From positions 124,001 to 188,000 of the forward strand of contig NZ_JAGEOK010000001.1 in assembly GCF_017573545.1 (NCBI RefSeq): a stretch of DNA of 64,000 nt, read 5' to 3'. The notes under the pieces are model-generated. The model saw only the letters and a list, made by a program, of their open reading frames with translations, was not told the DNA's origin and made no database searches. The stretch's first letter is position 1. Each line of letters starts with the position of its first letter. The stretch comes from Actinomadura nitritigenes. GTDB lineage: Bacteria; Actinomycetota; Actinomycetes; Streptosporangiales; Streptosporangiaceae. Positions 53,295 to 61,594 of this stretch are shown piece after piece. The position numbers and the translations under genes are program-made.

Positions 53295-54317
53295 GTGGAC
53301 ACGATCGCCGCCGGCGCCGAACGCCCGGCGTCCGCCGAGGCCCCCCGCCTTCCCGCCGCGCGCCCGCCCTTCGTCCGCTGGACGGTCCTCGCCGCCCTGC
53401 TCGCCACCGGAGCCGCCACCGCACCGGTGCTCCTGCGCTCGGCGCCCCTCCCCCGGGCGCTCGCCGCCGTCGGCGACATGCGCTGGGGATTCCTGCCCTT
53501 CCTGCTGGTGCCCGCGGGTCTGCACTACGTCTTCGCGGCGATCGCGCTGCGCGGCGCGTCCGGCAGTGCCCTCCCGCTCCGCGAGACGACGCTCGCCCAG
53601 TTCACCGCGGCCGCCGCCAACCGCGTCACGCCCGGCGGGCTGGGCGCCGCCGCCGTCAACACCCGGTACCTCGTCTGCCGCGGACTGCCCCTGCCCCGGG
53701 CGGCCGCCGCCGTCACCGCCCAGCAGGCCGCGCGCCCCGTGGGCGGCCTTCTGCTGATGGCGGCCGCGCTCGCGACCGGTGGCGGAGGCGGCCGGATGCC
53801 GGACGCGATCGCGGACCACGCGGCGCGGGCGGCGGGCCGGGCGGCGGCGCTCGTCCCGCCCGTCCCGCTGCTCACCGTCACCGGCGTCCTGCTCGCCGCG
53901 GCCGCGCCATGGACGCTCAGAGCCCTGCGGTCGCCCGCGGCGCGGCGGGCCGCCGCGGGCTTCGCCGAACTGCGCCGGCGGCCCCGCGACCTCGCGGTCA
54001 CGCTCGCCGCGTCCGCCGCGGGCACGCTCGTCCTCGGCGCCGCGTTCGCGGTCAGCGCGCTCGCCGTCCCGGGCACGGGCGCGGGGATGGCCGACGCGCC
54101 CGCGCTGCTCGCCGCCTACCTGGCCGGCGCCACAGCAGGCGCGGCGGTGCCGGTGCCCGGCGGCATCGGCTCCACCGAGGCCGCGCTGGTGGCGGCGCTG
54201 GCCGCCGGCGGCGTCCCGCCCGGCCCGGCGCTGCAGGCCGTGCTGGTGTTCCGGGTGGTCACGTTCTGGGCACCCGTCCCGGTCGGGCTCCTCGCGTGCC
54301 GGACGCTGCGCCGGTGA
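53295..54317 (+). CDS. Flippase-like membrane protein (LPG synthase TM region family)
   Basis: A 340-residue polytopic membrane protein with about eight helices. Two family signatures are clear: NRVTPGGLGAAAVNTRYL (mid-protein) and VPVPGGIGSTEAALVAAL (C-terminal third), both with PGG-x-G. Family members act in lipid flipping or transfer; a glycolipid or phospholipid role is inferred. The GTG at 53295 gives a cytosolic N-terminus ahead of the first helix. It has no visible strong ribosome site, so the start is uncertain. It ends 21 bp from a convergent gene. Confidence 0.78.
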   Translation: MDTIAAGAERPASAEAPRLPAARPPFVRWTVLAALLATGAATAPVLLRSAPLPRALAAVGDMRWGFLPFLLVPAGLHYVFAAIALRGASGSALPLRETTLAQFTAAAANRVTPGGLGAAAVNTRYLVCRGLPLPRAAAAVTAQQAARPVGGLLLMAAALATGGGGGRMPDAIADHAARAAGRAAALVPPVPLLTVTGVLLAAAAPWTLRALRSPAARRAAAGFAELRRRPRDLAVTLAASAAGTLVLGAAFAVSALAVPGTGAGMADAPALLAAYLAGATAGAAVPVPGGIGSTEAALVAALAAGGVPPGPALQAVLVFRVVTFWAPVPVGLLACRTLRR

Positions 54318-54338
54318 CGGCCTTTACGTTGTAGATCA

Positions 54339-55148
54339 CTAGATGCGGAACACGGCGCGGGCGTTGCCGGACAGGAACGCCTCCCGCGCCGCGTCGTCCA
54401 GGCCCAGCTCGTCCAGCCCCCGCAGCGCACGCTCCGGCGTGATCATCGGGTAGTTCGTGCCGAACATGACCTTGTGGTGCCGGTCCTGCGCCATGTAGCG
54501 GACGAGCTCCGGCGGGTACCGGCGGACCGTGTACGCCGAGGTGTCGATGTAGACGTTCGGGTGCTTGCGGCACACGGCGACCATCTCCTCCGTCCACGGG
54601 TAGCCGACGTGGCCGCCGACGATGACCAGCTCGGGGAAATCCAGCGCGACCTGGTCGACGTACGGGATCGGACGTCCCGTCTCGCTCGGCCGCAGCGGGC
54701 CGGTGTGCCCGACCTGCGTGCAGAACGGGACACCGAGCTCCACGCACTCGGCGAACAGCGGATAGAACCGCCGGTCCGTCGGCGGCAGCTCCCACAGCCA
54801 CGGCACCACCCGCAGCGCCCTGAAGCCCAGCTCGTTCACGCACCGACGCAGCTCCCGGACCGCCTCCATCGGCTTGCGCAGGTCGACCGACGCCACCCCC
54901 GCCAGCCGGTCCGGCGCCTGCTCGACGAACGACGCGACCTCGTCGTTGCTCACCAGCGCGCCCTCCGGGCCGTACCAGGCGCTGATCAGCCCCACGTCCA
55001 CCCCGCCGGCGTCCATGGCGCCGACCGTGACCGAGACCGGCACCTCCTCCGCAGGCGGTTCCTGCCCCGTCCACCGCCACAGCGAGTCCAGCATCTCGTG
55101 CCGCAGGAACCGGACCGTTCCATGCTGCATCCACGCGTCGACGATCAT
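54339..55148 (-). CDS. Amidohydrolase-family protein (metal-dependent hydrolase, ACMSD-like)
   Basis: A 269-residue TIM-barrel amidohydrolase of the short, ACMSD-like class. LGVPFCTQVGHTGPLRPSET, VIVGGHVGYPWTEEMVAVCR and VMFGTNYPMITPERAL supply mid- and C-terminal ligands. The N-terminal DxHxH motif is altered (MIVDAWMQHGT), so metal binding may differ. AGGAG lies about 6 bases before the ATG. It is divergent from the Cmx-type exporter gene. Substrate unknown. Confidence 0.83.
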   Translation of the reverse strand: MIVDAWMQHGTVRFLRHEMLDSLWRWTGQEPPAEEVPVSVTVGAMDAGGVDVGLISAWYGPEGALVSNDEVASFVEQAPDRLAGVASVDLRKPMEAVRELRRCVNELGFRALRVVPWLWELPPTDRRFYPLFAECVELGVPFCTQVGHTGPLRPSETGRPIPYVDQVALDFPELVIVGGHVGYPWTEEMVAVCRKHPNVYIDTSAYTVRRYPPELVRYMAQDRHHKVMFGTNYPMITPERALRGLDELGLDDAAREAFLSGNARAVFRI

Positions 55149-55202
55149 CGCGTCTCCTCTCGACCAGGTGATTATCGTGTGCGGCCCGCGGGACCGCGCT
55201 GG

Positions 55203-55208
55203 TACCCT
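55203..55208 (+). promoter_or_regulatory. Extended -10 box ahead of the exporter leader
   Basis: TGGTACCCT contains TACCCT and ends 7 bases before the ATG of a 9-codon ORF at 55216, so that ORF could be the first thing translated on a leaderless mRNA. Confidence 0.45.
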
Positions 55209-55215
55209 CGCGATC

Positions 55216-55245
55216 ATGTCCAGCCCGGAGGCGAACAGACGCTGA
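55216..55245 (+). CDS. Candidate leader peptide for the Cmx-type exporter
   Basis: ATG to TGA encodes MSSPEANRR. A short leader peptide before a chloramphenicol-resistance gene is a known attenuator arrangement in other bacteria: a stalled ribosome opens the mRNA of the exporter. Here the ORF lies 173 bp upstream of the exporter start, and the gap has palindromes such as GACGCGATCGCGTC (55297-55310). Function is inferred from position only. Confidence 0.4.
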   Translation: MSSPEANRR

Positions 55246-55418
55246 CCCCCGGCGCGCCCGGCCGTGACGGCCGCCGCGCCGCGGTGCGGGCCGCCCTCCG
55301 ACGCGATCGCGTCGCCACGAGGGCTCCTTCCTCACGCCGCCGCCGTCCCTGACGGCCGTCCGCGGCACCGCCCCCACCGGTACAGCGCACCCCTGTTCGC
55401 CGTCTCGGGAGTTTCGCC

Positions 55419-56561
55419 TTGCCTCTCGCCGTCTACGTCCTCGGGCTCGCCGTGTTCGCCCAGGGCACCTCCGAGTTCATGCTGTCGGGCCTGCTGCCCG
55501 GCATCGCCGCCGGACTGCACGTGTCCGTGCCCGCCGCCGGGCTGCTCACCTCCGCCTTCGCCATCGGCATGGCGGTGGGCGCGCCCGCCATGTCGCTGCT
55601 CGCCCGCCGCTGGCCGCGCCGCCGCGCCCTGCTCGCCTTCCTGTCCGCCTTCGTCGCCGCGCACGTGCTCGGCGCGGTCACCACGAGCTACGCCGTCCTG
55701 CTCGCCACCCGCGTCGCCGCCGCGCTCGCCAACGCCGGGTTCTGGGCGGTGGCGCTCGCCGCCGCCGTCGCGCTCGTCCCGCCGGACGCGCGGGCCCGCG
55801 CCACGTCCGTCGTGGTCGGCGGCGTCACCGTCGCCTGCGTCGCGGGCGTCCCCGCCGGCGCGCTGCTCGGCGACCGCTTCGGCTGGCGCGCGGCGTTCTG
55901 GGCGGTGGCCCTCGTCTCGCTGCCCGCTCTCGCCGCCATCGCCCGGACGATCCCGGACGACCGCTCCCCCGCCACGAGCGCGGCCGGCGAGCTGCGCGTC
56001 CTGTCGTCGCGTCCGCTCCTGGTCACGCTCGCGACGAACGCGCTGTTCCAGGGCGCGACGTTCTGCACCTTCACCTATCTCGCGCCGCTCGCGACGCACG
56101 TCACCGGCCTCGGCGCCGACTGGGTGCCCGCGCTGCTCGCGCTGTTCGGGCTCGGCTCCTTCGCGGGCGTCACGATCGGCGGCCGCGTCGCCGACGCCCA
56201 CCCGGGCGCCCTCGTCGCGGCCGGCATGACCGCCCTCGCCGCCGGCTGGACGGTCCTCGCCCTCACCGCGGGCTCGCCCGCCGCCGTCGTGCCGCTGGTG
56301 TTCGTCCAGGGCATGCTCGCGTTCGGCACCGGACCCGCGCTGATCGCCCGCGTCCTGCACCTGGCCGCGGACGCGCCGACGCTCGCGGGCGGCCTCACCA
56401 CCGCCGCGTTCAACGTCGGCGCGACGATCGGCCCGTGGCTCGGCGGCCTCGCGATCGGCGGGGGCCTCGGCTACCGCGCCCCCGTCTGGGTGAGCGCCCT
56501 GCTCATGGCGGGCGCGCTCTGCCTGTCCCAGGTGAGGACCTCGGTCCTCGCCCGCGCCTGA
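55419..56561 (+). CDS. Cmx/CmrA-type chloramphenicol efflux MFS transporter
   Basis: A 380-residue 12-helix MFS exporter. The start LAVFAQGTSEFMLSGLLPGI, then LTSAFAIGMAVGAPAMSLLA and RVAAALANAGFWAVALAAAV, match the Cmx/CmlR family of actinomycetes closely. GDRFGWRAAFWAVA is the conserved motif between helices. The start codon is TTG at 55419, with GGGAG upstream in a good position. Resistance to chloramphenicol or a related phenicol is likely but substrate range may differ. A leader ORF lies upstream, and a perfect hairpin follows. Confidence 0.87.
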   Translation: MPLAVYVLGLAVFAQGTSEFMLSGLLPGIAAGLHVSVPAAGLLTSAFAIGMAVGAPAMSLLARRWPRRRALLAFLSAFVAAHVLGAVTTSYAVLLATRVAAALANAGFWAVALAAAVALVPPDARARATSVVVGGVTVACVAGVPAGALLGDRFGWRAAFWAVALVSLPALAAIARTIPDDRSPATSAAGELRVLSSRPLLVTLATNALFQGATFCTFTYLAPLATHVTGLGADWVPALLALFGLGSFAGVTIGGRVADAHPGALVAAGMTALAAGWTVLALTAGSPAAVVPLVFVQGMLAFGTGPALIARVLHLAADAPTLAGGLTTAAFNVGATIGPWLGGLAIGGGLGYRAPVWVSALLMAGALCLSQVRTSVLARA

Positions 56562-56567
56562 GCCACT

Positions 56568-56600
56568 CCCCGGTGAGGCGGCGCCGCCGCCTCACCGGGG
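56568..56600. terminator. Perfect 16-bp-arm palindrome between convergent genes
   Basis: The left arm 56568-56583 (CCCCGGTGAGGCGGCG) is the exact reverse complement of 56585-56600. It lies 7 bp after the exporter stop and 8 bp from the convergent hydrolase stop. There is no U-run; a bidirectional terminator is the likely role. Confidence 0.8.
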
Positions 56601-56607
56601 CCGCGCG

Positions 56608-57423
56608 CTACGTCTGGTTCTGCAGCGACGCCTTCGCCGACCCGGTCAGGGCCGGCAGGTACCCCAGCCGGTGCCCCTTGGCGGTCGGGTGGTAGCTGGA
56701 GTCGATCGGGATCGTCACCGCGTGCAGCCAGTCGTCCCCGGAGCACAGCTCGTGCCCGGCGAACTCGTCGCGGACGTCCGACCAGGTGAACCCGGCCCGC
56801 CCGGCCGCCGCCTTCACGACGCCGTCGAGCACGTCCGCCGCGCCGTTCAGCGCCGTCCGCTTGGTGTTGCTGAGCCCCACGCACACGTTCACGATCTTGT
56901 AGAGGTGCGGGTACCCGAGCACCACCACCCGCGCGCCCGGCGCCTTCGCCCGGATCTTGCCGTACAGCGAGTCGAGCCTGCCCGGCAGCGTGCTCTTCAT
57001 GAAGCTCTCCGCCGACGCCACCGCGCTCTGGCACGTCGACGCCGAATGCAGCACGCACGTCTCCATCACGCCGGTGAACCCGGCGTCGTTCCCGCCGACG
57101 GTCAGGCTGACCAGCGTCGTCGACGAGCTCAGCGCGCCGAGCTGCCCCGACGCCACCGTCGCGGTCGTCGCCCCCGAGCACGCGGCGAACTTGAACGAGC
57201 TCGTCGTGTGGGCCGCGGCCCACAGCTCCGCGTAGGCGTTCTTGCTGCGGTTGCACGACCCGCTCGCGGGGTCGTAGTTCCCCGCCCCCGTGCCGGACGA
57301 GTAGGAATCGCCGAGGGCGACGTAGTTCGTCCCGGCCGCCGAAGCGGACCCGGACCAGCTGATCATGCCGGCGGCGAAGGCCGCCGCACCGAAAACGGCC
57401 ATACAGGGGCGGGAGAGGCGCAT
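56608..57423 (-). CDS. Secreted SGNH/GDSL hydrolase
   Basis: A 271-residue secreted esterase/lipase. A Sec signal peptide (about 1-29, ending SASA) precedes block I GDSYSSG with the nucleophile Ser40. GGND at 110-113 is block III and the C-terminal DSSYHPTAKGH holds the catalytic His245. Six Cys residues in the mature part could form three disulfides, as in Streptomyces extracellular lipases of this family. GGAG lies just upstream of the ATG. The product is exported and probably cleaves acyl esters. Confidence 0.9.
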   Translation of the reverse strand: MRLSRPCMAVFGAAAFAAGMISWSGSASAAGTNYVALGDSYSSGTGAGNYDPASGSCNRSKNAYAELWAAAHTTSSFKFAACSGATTATVASGQLGALSSSTTLVSLTVGGNDAGFTGVMETCVLHSASTCQSAVASAESFMKSTLPGRLDSLYGKIRAKAPGARVVVLGYPHLYKIVNVCVGLSNTKRTALNGAADVLDGVVKAAAGRAGFTWSDVRDEFAGHELCSGDDWLHAVTIPIDSSYHPTAKGHRLGYLPALTGSAKASLQNQT

Positions 57424-57764
57424 CTGCACTCCGGGGAAACGTACCGAATCGAGTCTTCCCGAACCTACCCACCCCGCCATTCCCCCAAGCCCGCAAACTG
57501 ATCAACTTTTTTTGTCACCATTCGCCATTGAAATCCTCGATACACCCATAAATCGACCACTTGGGCGACCGAACACCACGGCCCCCGCCTGTCGCACCGA
57601 ACCCACACTTCTCAAATCTGGAACCGTTCATTGCGACGCCACGGTCCGGCGACTCTCGCGACGGACGGGCGAGTCCGCACCGGCCACCCAGCGCACAGAC
57701 CCGGCGGGCGGCGACGCCGAGGCGACGCCACCGGATACGAGTCGACCGCCGTACGCTGACCCGG
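57424..57764. other. 341-bp intergenic region with lowered GC
   Basis: This gap separates the divergent hydrolase and MazG-like genes. It includes an AT-rich patch with a T-run near 57508-57514 that would serve as the hydrolase upstream region. It marks the shift to lower-GC sequence that continues to the right edge. No coding sequence was found. Confidence 0.5.
57752..57757 (+). promoter_or_regulatory. -10 box for a leaderless transcript
   Basis: TACGCT ends 7 bases before the GTG at 57765, with no ribosome site in between. Confidence 0.45.
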
Positions 57765-58121
57765 GTGACGAGCATCGACCACCTGGCGGCGCGCCTCCGC
57801 GCGTTCGCGGCGGAACGCGAATGGGGCCGGTTCCACACACCCAAGAACCTGGCGATGGCACTGGCGGGAGAGGCCGGGGAGCTGCTGGCCGAACTCCAGT
57901 GGCTGACCCCCGAGGAGTCTTCGCGGGTCATGGACGACCAGAACGCGGGAGCACGAGTGCGCTCCGAACTCGCCGACGTCTTCCTCTACACGATCCAGAT
58001 GGCGGACGCCCTGGGCGTCGACCTGGTCAAGGCCGCCCTCGACAAGATGGAAGAGAACGAGGCCCGCTACGACGCGGCCGCCTATCGGGGGTCGGCCCGG
58101 AAAGCGCCGCCGCTCTCCTGA
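57765..58121 (+). CDS. MazG-like nucleotide pyrophosphohydrolase
   Basis: A 118-residue all-alpha NTP pyrophosphatase of the MazG/iMazG type. The metal-binding ExxE motif is E36-x2-E39 in GEAGELLAELQW, and ExxD is E68-x2-D71 in SELADVFLYTIQMA. It hydrolyses NTPs or dNTPs to monophosphates; exact preference is unknown. The GTG at 57765 follows a -10 box by 7 bases, so translation is probably leaderless. It is 44 bp upstream of a nuclease-helicase gene on the same strand, and the two have similar codon use and promoters, which suggests a functional pair. Confidence 0.87.
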   Translation: MTSIDHLAARLRAFAAEREWGRFHTPKNLAMALAGEAGELLAELQWLTPEESSRVMDDQNAGARVRSELADVFLYTIQMADALGVDLVKAALDKMEENEARYDAAAYRGSARKAPPLS

Positions 58122-58153
58122 ACCGAACCGCCCCTCCGAACGCACGGAAAACG

Positions 58154-58159
58154 TAGAAT
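58154..58159 (+). promoter_or_regulatory. -10 box for a leaderless transcript
   Basis: TAGAAT ends 6 bases before the GTG at 58166. No ribosome site is visible. Confidence 0.5.
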
Positions 58160-58165
58160 CGACTT

Positions 58166-60114
58166 GTGACGTCACCGCTGGAACCGGCATTCCGTTCATC
58201 CGCCGACACCCTGTTCACGGCTCTCAACAACCCGGAATCGGCAGCCGACAAGGCGTTCGACGACCACCTCGCGACGGCCCTCCTCAGGGGGATCGGGCGC
58301 AAGGCCACCCCGGCGCAGAAACGTGCGTGGCGCAACAGCCTGAGTGCTCTGGCCGGAGACGTCGTCGACGCCGGGCTCGGCCAGCTCGAGATGCTGGTCG
58401 AATACCCCATGCCGCACAAGCCCAGTTCCCAGGCCGACGTCGTCCTGGCCGGCGTCGACAGATACACCGGCGGCGACCTCTTCATGGTCGTCGAACTCAA
58501 GCAGTGGAACCGGGTCGACTTCTTCGAGAACAACGAGAAGCGGGTCGTGTGGGACCCCAAATACAAGCCGCAGGAGCACCCCGCCCTGCAGGTGCGTGGT
58601 TATTGCGACCAGATCGCCGACTTCTGCTCGGCGGTCAAGGACCACCCGGACTCGGTCCGCGGAATCGTCTACTTCCACAACATGCCCGGACACGAGGCCG
58701 ACAAGCTGATCGGGCTCGCCGACGAGATGAAGATCGGCATCTTCACCCAGTCGGACCGCGGCGACCTCATCCGCTTCCTCCGAGGCCGCTTCGAGGCCGC
58801 GTCGGGAGCGAAGGCCGCCGACCGCCTCCTCACCAGCCGCATCGAACCCCGCCGCCACCTGCTCGAACAGGCACGCGAGGCGCTGAAAGGCCGCACCGGC
58901 TTCACCCTCCTCGACCGTCAGATCGACGCCTACCGGACCGTCCTGCACGCCGTCGACGCGGCCTTCCGCGCGAACTCCAAGCGGGTCGTCGTCATCTCGG
59001 GCGGCCCCGGAAGCGGCAAGAGCGCCATCGCCCTGGAACTGCTCGCGACGCTGATCCGCCAGGGCCGCCGGGTACGGCACGCAACGGGATCGAGCGCCTT
59101 CACCCACACGCTCCGGGCCCACGTCGCCAAGGGGCGCGACCAGGCGAAGCTCTTCACCTTCACCCTCGACTACGCGCAGGCGGAACAGAACGACATCGAC
59201 GTGCTGATCGTCGACGAGGCGCACCGGTCGCGCAGCAGGTCCTTCAGCCGCTACGACCCGCGGAAGCGGAGCGACAGGCCGCAGATCGAATCGATGATCA
59301 AGGCCGCGCGCGTCCCCGTCTTCCTCCTGGACGAGAACCAGACCGTCGCCCCCGAGGAGCTCGGGACCCTGACCGCGATCAAGTCGATCGCCCAGGGGCT
59401 CTCGGTCCCGTTCCAGCACGTCGCCCTGAGCGGGCAGTGGCGCTGCGGCGGAAGCGACGAGTACGACCTCTGGGTCCGCGGGCTCCTCGGGCTCGGAGAC
59501 GAGGAAGGCGAGTGGGACAAGGACGAACTCCCCGAGCCCTGGACCGGCGACCCGAACTTCGCCGTCCACCTGGCGGACTCCCCCATGAAAATGGAGGACT
59601 TCCTCCGAGCGAGAATGGCGGAGGGTTGGTCGGCGCGTATGACCGCCGGTTTCTGCTGGCCGTGGAGCGAGGCGCAGAGCGACAAGACCCTCGTCCCGAC
59701 GTCCGCATCGGGGACTGGGCACGCCCGTGGAACGCAAAATCGACGGCCCGCGTCGGGGAAGCGCCTCCCAAACAATTGTGGGGCACCGCAAAGGGCGGCT
59801 TCGGCCAGATCGGCTGCATCTACACGGCTCAGGGCCTGGAGTTCGACTGGGCAGGCGTCATCATCGGCCCCGATCTCGTGGCGAGGAATGGCAGGCTCGT
59901 CACCGAACGGTCCGGCAACCAGGACCCCGCACTCGGCAAGGTGTCGCCCAGAACCCTCACTGACGACAAGTTCGACCAACTCGTCCGCAACATCTACAAG
60001 GTGCTTCTCACCCGCGGCCTCCACGGGATCGTCCTGTACGCGGTGGACGCGGAGACCCAGGAGTTCCTCAGGAAACTGATCCCCTCCCCCGCGATTGGAG
60101 TTCCACTGCGGTGA
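58166..60114 (+). pseudogene. PD-(D/E)xK nuclease / DUF2075 helicase-like fusion, frameshifted
   Basis: Before the frameshift the frame gives about 510 residues; after it the homologous reading continues in another frame to 60114, for a total of about 649. The N-terminus (about 85-115) has a restriction-nuclease-like core, Asp91 and E110-L-K112. An SF1-type ATPase follows: Walker A GGPGSGKS (279-286), Walker B VDEAH (349-353) and LDENQTV (388-394). The second frame supplies CIYTAQGLEFDWAGVIIG (motif V) and YKVLLTRG (motif VI with the Arg finger). The break is in GTCCCGAC at about 59695-59697, where one extra C would restore the frame. The read-through in the first frame ends at 60079. The gene is either inactivated or affected by a single-base sequence error. 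Confidence 0.8.
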
Positions 60115-60669
60115 AGCGCCGGCACACCGTGCCGCGGTCATACGCCACGGCCGAGAACCGATGTGGTTTCGTAAGGCAAGGCGGCGTGCTCAACTCCACG
60201 AGGCCCCAACTCGCGGCTAGAGGCGACACGGCTCGGAGGCCCTGACCGCGATCGGCTTCGTCGGTCGCTTCAGAGGGGCAGCCGGACAGGCGCGTCATGG
60301 TGAAGCGGCGGGCGGCCGCGGCCCGCTCGGGCACACTGCGGAACGCCCACCGCCAGCGTTGCGCATCGGGGACACGCGGGAAGACTGGAATTGGCGGGTG
60401 GTATCGCCCACCTCACTGGAAGCGTGCGTCGTCGCGGGTCCGTCGCACTCACCGTCACAGCAGGCGGCGGGGCGCGCACACGGTATCGGGGCCTGCCCTC
60501 GGACTCGCACGCCTAGACGGTGAGTGTTCGGGTTCCGCACGCGCGGGAACGTGATCCACGGGGAATACAGGTTCAAGACTTCCGCTCACCGCGGTACTAA
60601 TATTGCCCTTGATTAACTCTTTGCAGACACAGCGGCCGTGGACGACGGTCAGGATCGAGCCACGATTCC
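60115..60669. other. 555-bp intergenic region, no gene recognised
   Basis: No frame here has coding bias or recognisable similarity. GC is lower than the window average. It may hold decayed sequence left by the same events that broke the flanking genes. No tRNA or terminator was found. AT-rich sequence near 60595-60625 could contain the promoter of the Nudix gene. Confidence 0.5.
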
Positions 60670-61182
60670 GTGAAAACGAGCGCCCCGCCGGTCGCACGCC
60701 TCACCGACCGGCCGCAGCGTGCGGCGCACCGGTTGCTCGCCCGCGCCTGGAGGAGGTTGGGTGGGCGGGTGCAGTGGCGGTTGGCGCGGCTCAGGCATGA
60801 CACGTTCCTGGTCTATGCGGCCGGGGTCGTCCGGGACGAGCAGGGGCGGATCCTGCTGCTGAGGCACCGGCTCTGGCCCGAGTACCGCGCCTGGGGGCTG
60901 CCGGGCGGGTACGTCAACGCGGGCGAGCGGCTGGAGGACGGCGTGGCTCGCGAGATACGCGAGGAGACCTCTCTGGAGGTCGAGGTGGAGGGGACTCCGC
61001 TCCGCGTCGCCAGCGGTTTCCGGCACCGGGTGGAGACGTACTACGAGGCCCGCGTCACCGGCGGGCGGCTTGAACTCGATCCGGCAGAGATCCTCGAGGC
61101 GCGCTGGTGCGGCCCCGGTGAGGTTCCAGCGGAGATGTCGGTCCGGCTCCGCCCCCTCGTTACTTCGCTGTTCTCCTCGTGA
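60670..61182 (+). CDS. Nudix hydrolase
   Basis: A 170-residue protein with a basic N-terminal extension of about 45 residues and one Nudix domain. The Nudix box reads GGYVNAGERLEDGVAREIRE followed by ETSLEV, with the expected G-x5-E-x7-RE-x2-EE pattern but Ser in place of the last Gly. It would hydrolyse a nucleoside diphosphate linked to another moiety. The start is a GTG at 60670 without a clear ribosome site. It is intact although both neighbouring loci are frameshifted. Confidence 0.87.
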   Translation: MKTSAPPVARLTDRPQRAAHRLLARAWRRLGGRVQWRLARLRHDTFLVYAAGVVRDEQGRILLLRHRLWPEYRAWGLPGGYVNAGERLEDGVAREIREETSLEVEVEGTPLRVASGFRHRVETYYEARVTGGRLELDPAEILEARWCGPGEVPAEMSVRLRPLVTSLFSS

Positions 61183-61219
61183 CGGCGTCCGCCCATATGC
61201 CGGCGCCGCGCCGCGGCGT

Positions 61220-61544
61220 TCATGACGGGCGGGCGAGTTCCGCGAGTGCGCTTTGGGCGGCGTCGACAACGCGACTCCAACCCGGATCCCGCAGCACCTC
61301 GGCATTGGTCGCGGCGGGAGGATCTCCCGCACGCGGTCGACGAGTTCAGCGCGCGGATCGCTGACGCGTCTACGGTGGGCCGCCTCGACCTCGGAGAGGG
61401 CGTCTTCGACGTAGGGCGCTATTTCAGCGTCCGCCAGCCGCTCCCGCAGGGCGCGGAGGATGCCGTCGACCGGCATGTCTGGATTTCCCTCAATGCGGAC
61501 TCCACCGCCTCGCGCTCGATCGGCTCCAACCTCCGATAGCGCAT
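61220..61544 (-). pseudogene. Small frameshifted gene of unknown function
   Basis: Three minus-strand segments with coding bias follow each other in different frames. The first is MRYRRLEPIEREAVESALRE from the ATG at 61544. A middle segment from about 61476 includes MPVDGILRALRERLADAEIA and HRRRVSDPRAELVDRVREIL. The last ends ATNAEVLRDPGWSRVVDAAQ with a stop at 61220. One added base near 61480 and one near 61316 would join them into a charged, helical protein of about 105 residues. No family recognised. Confidence 0.5.
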
Positions 61545-61594
61545 CTAGCCCCCCAAGGCTGAACGGATGGGCGTTTCGTAGCGTCGTATCCGTT

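Noticed and set aside
60115..60669. Several short open frames between the frameshifted helicase gene and the Nudix gene
   Set aside because: None has coding bias, a start signal or recognisable similarity. They are random frames in mixed-GC sequence.
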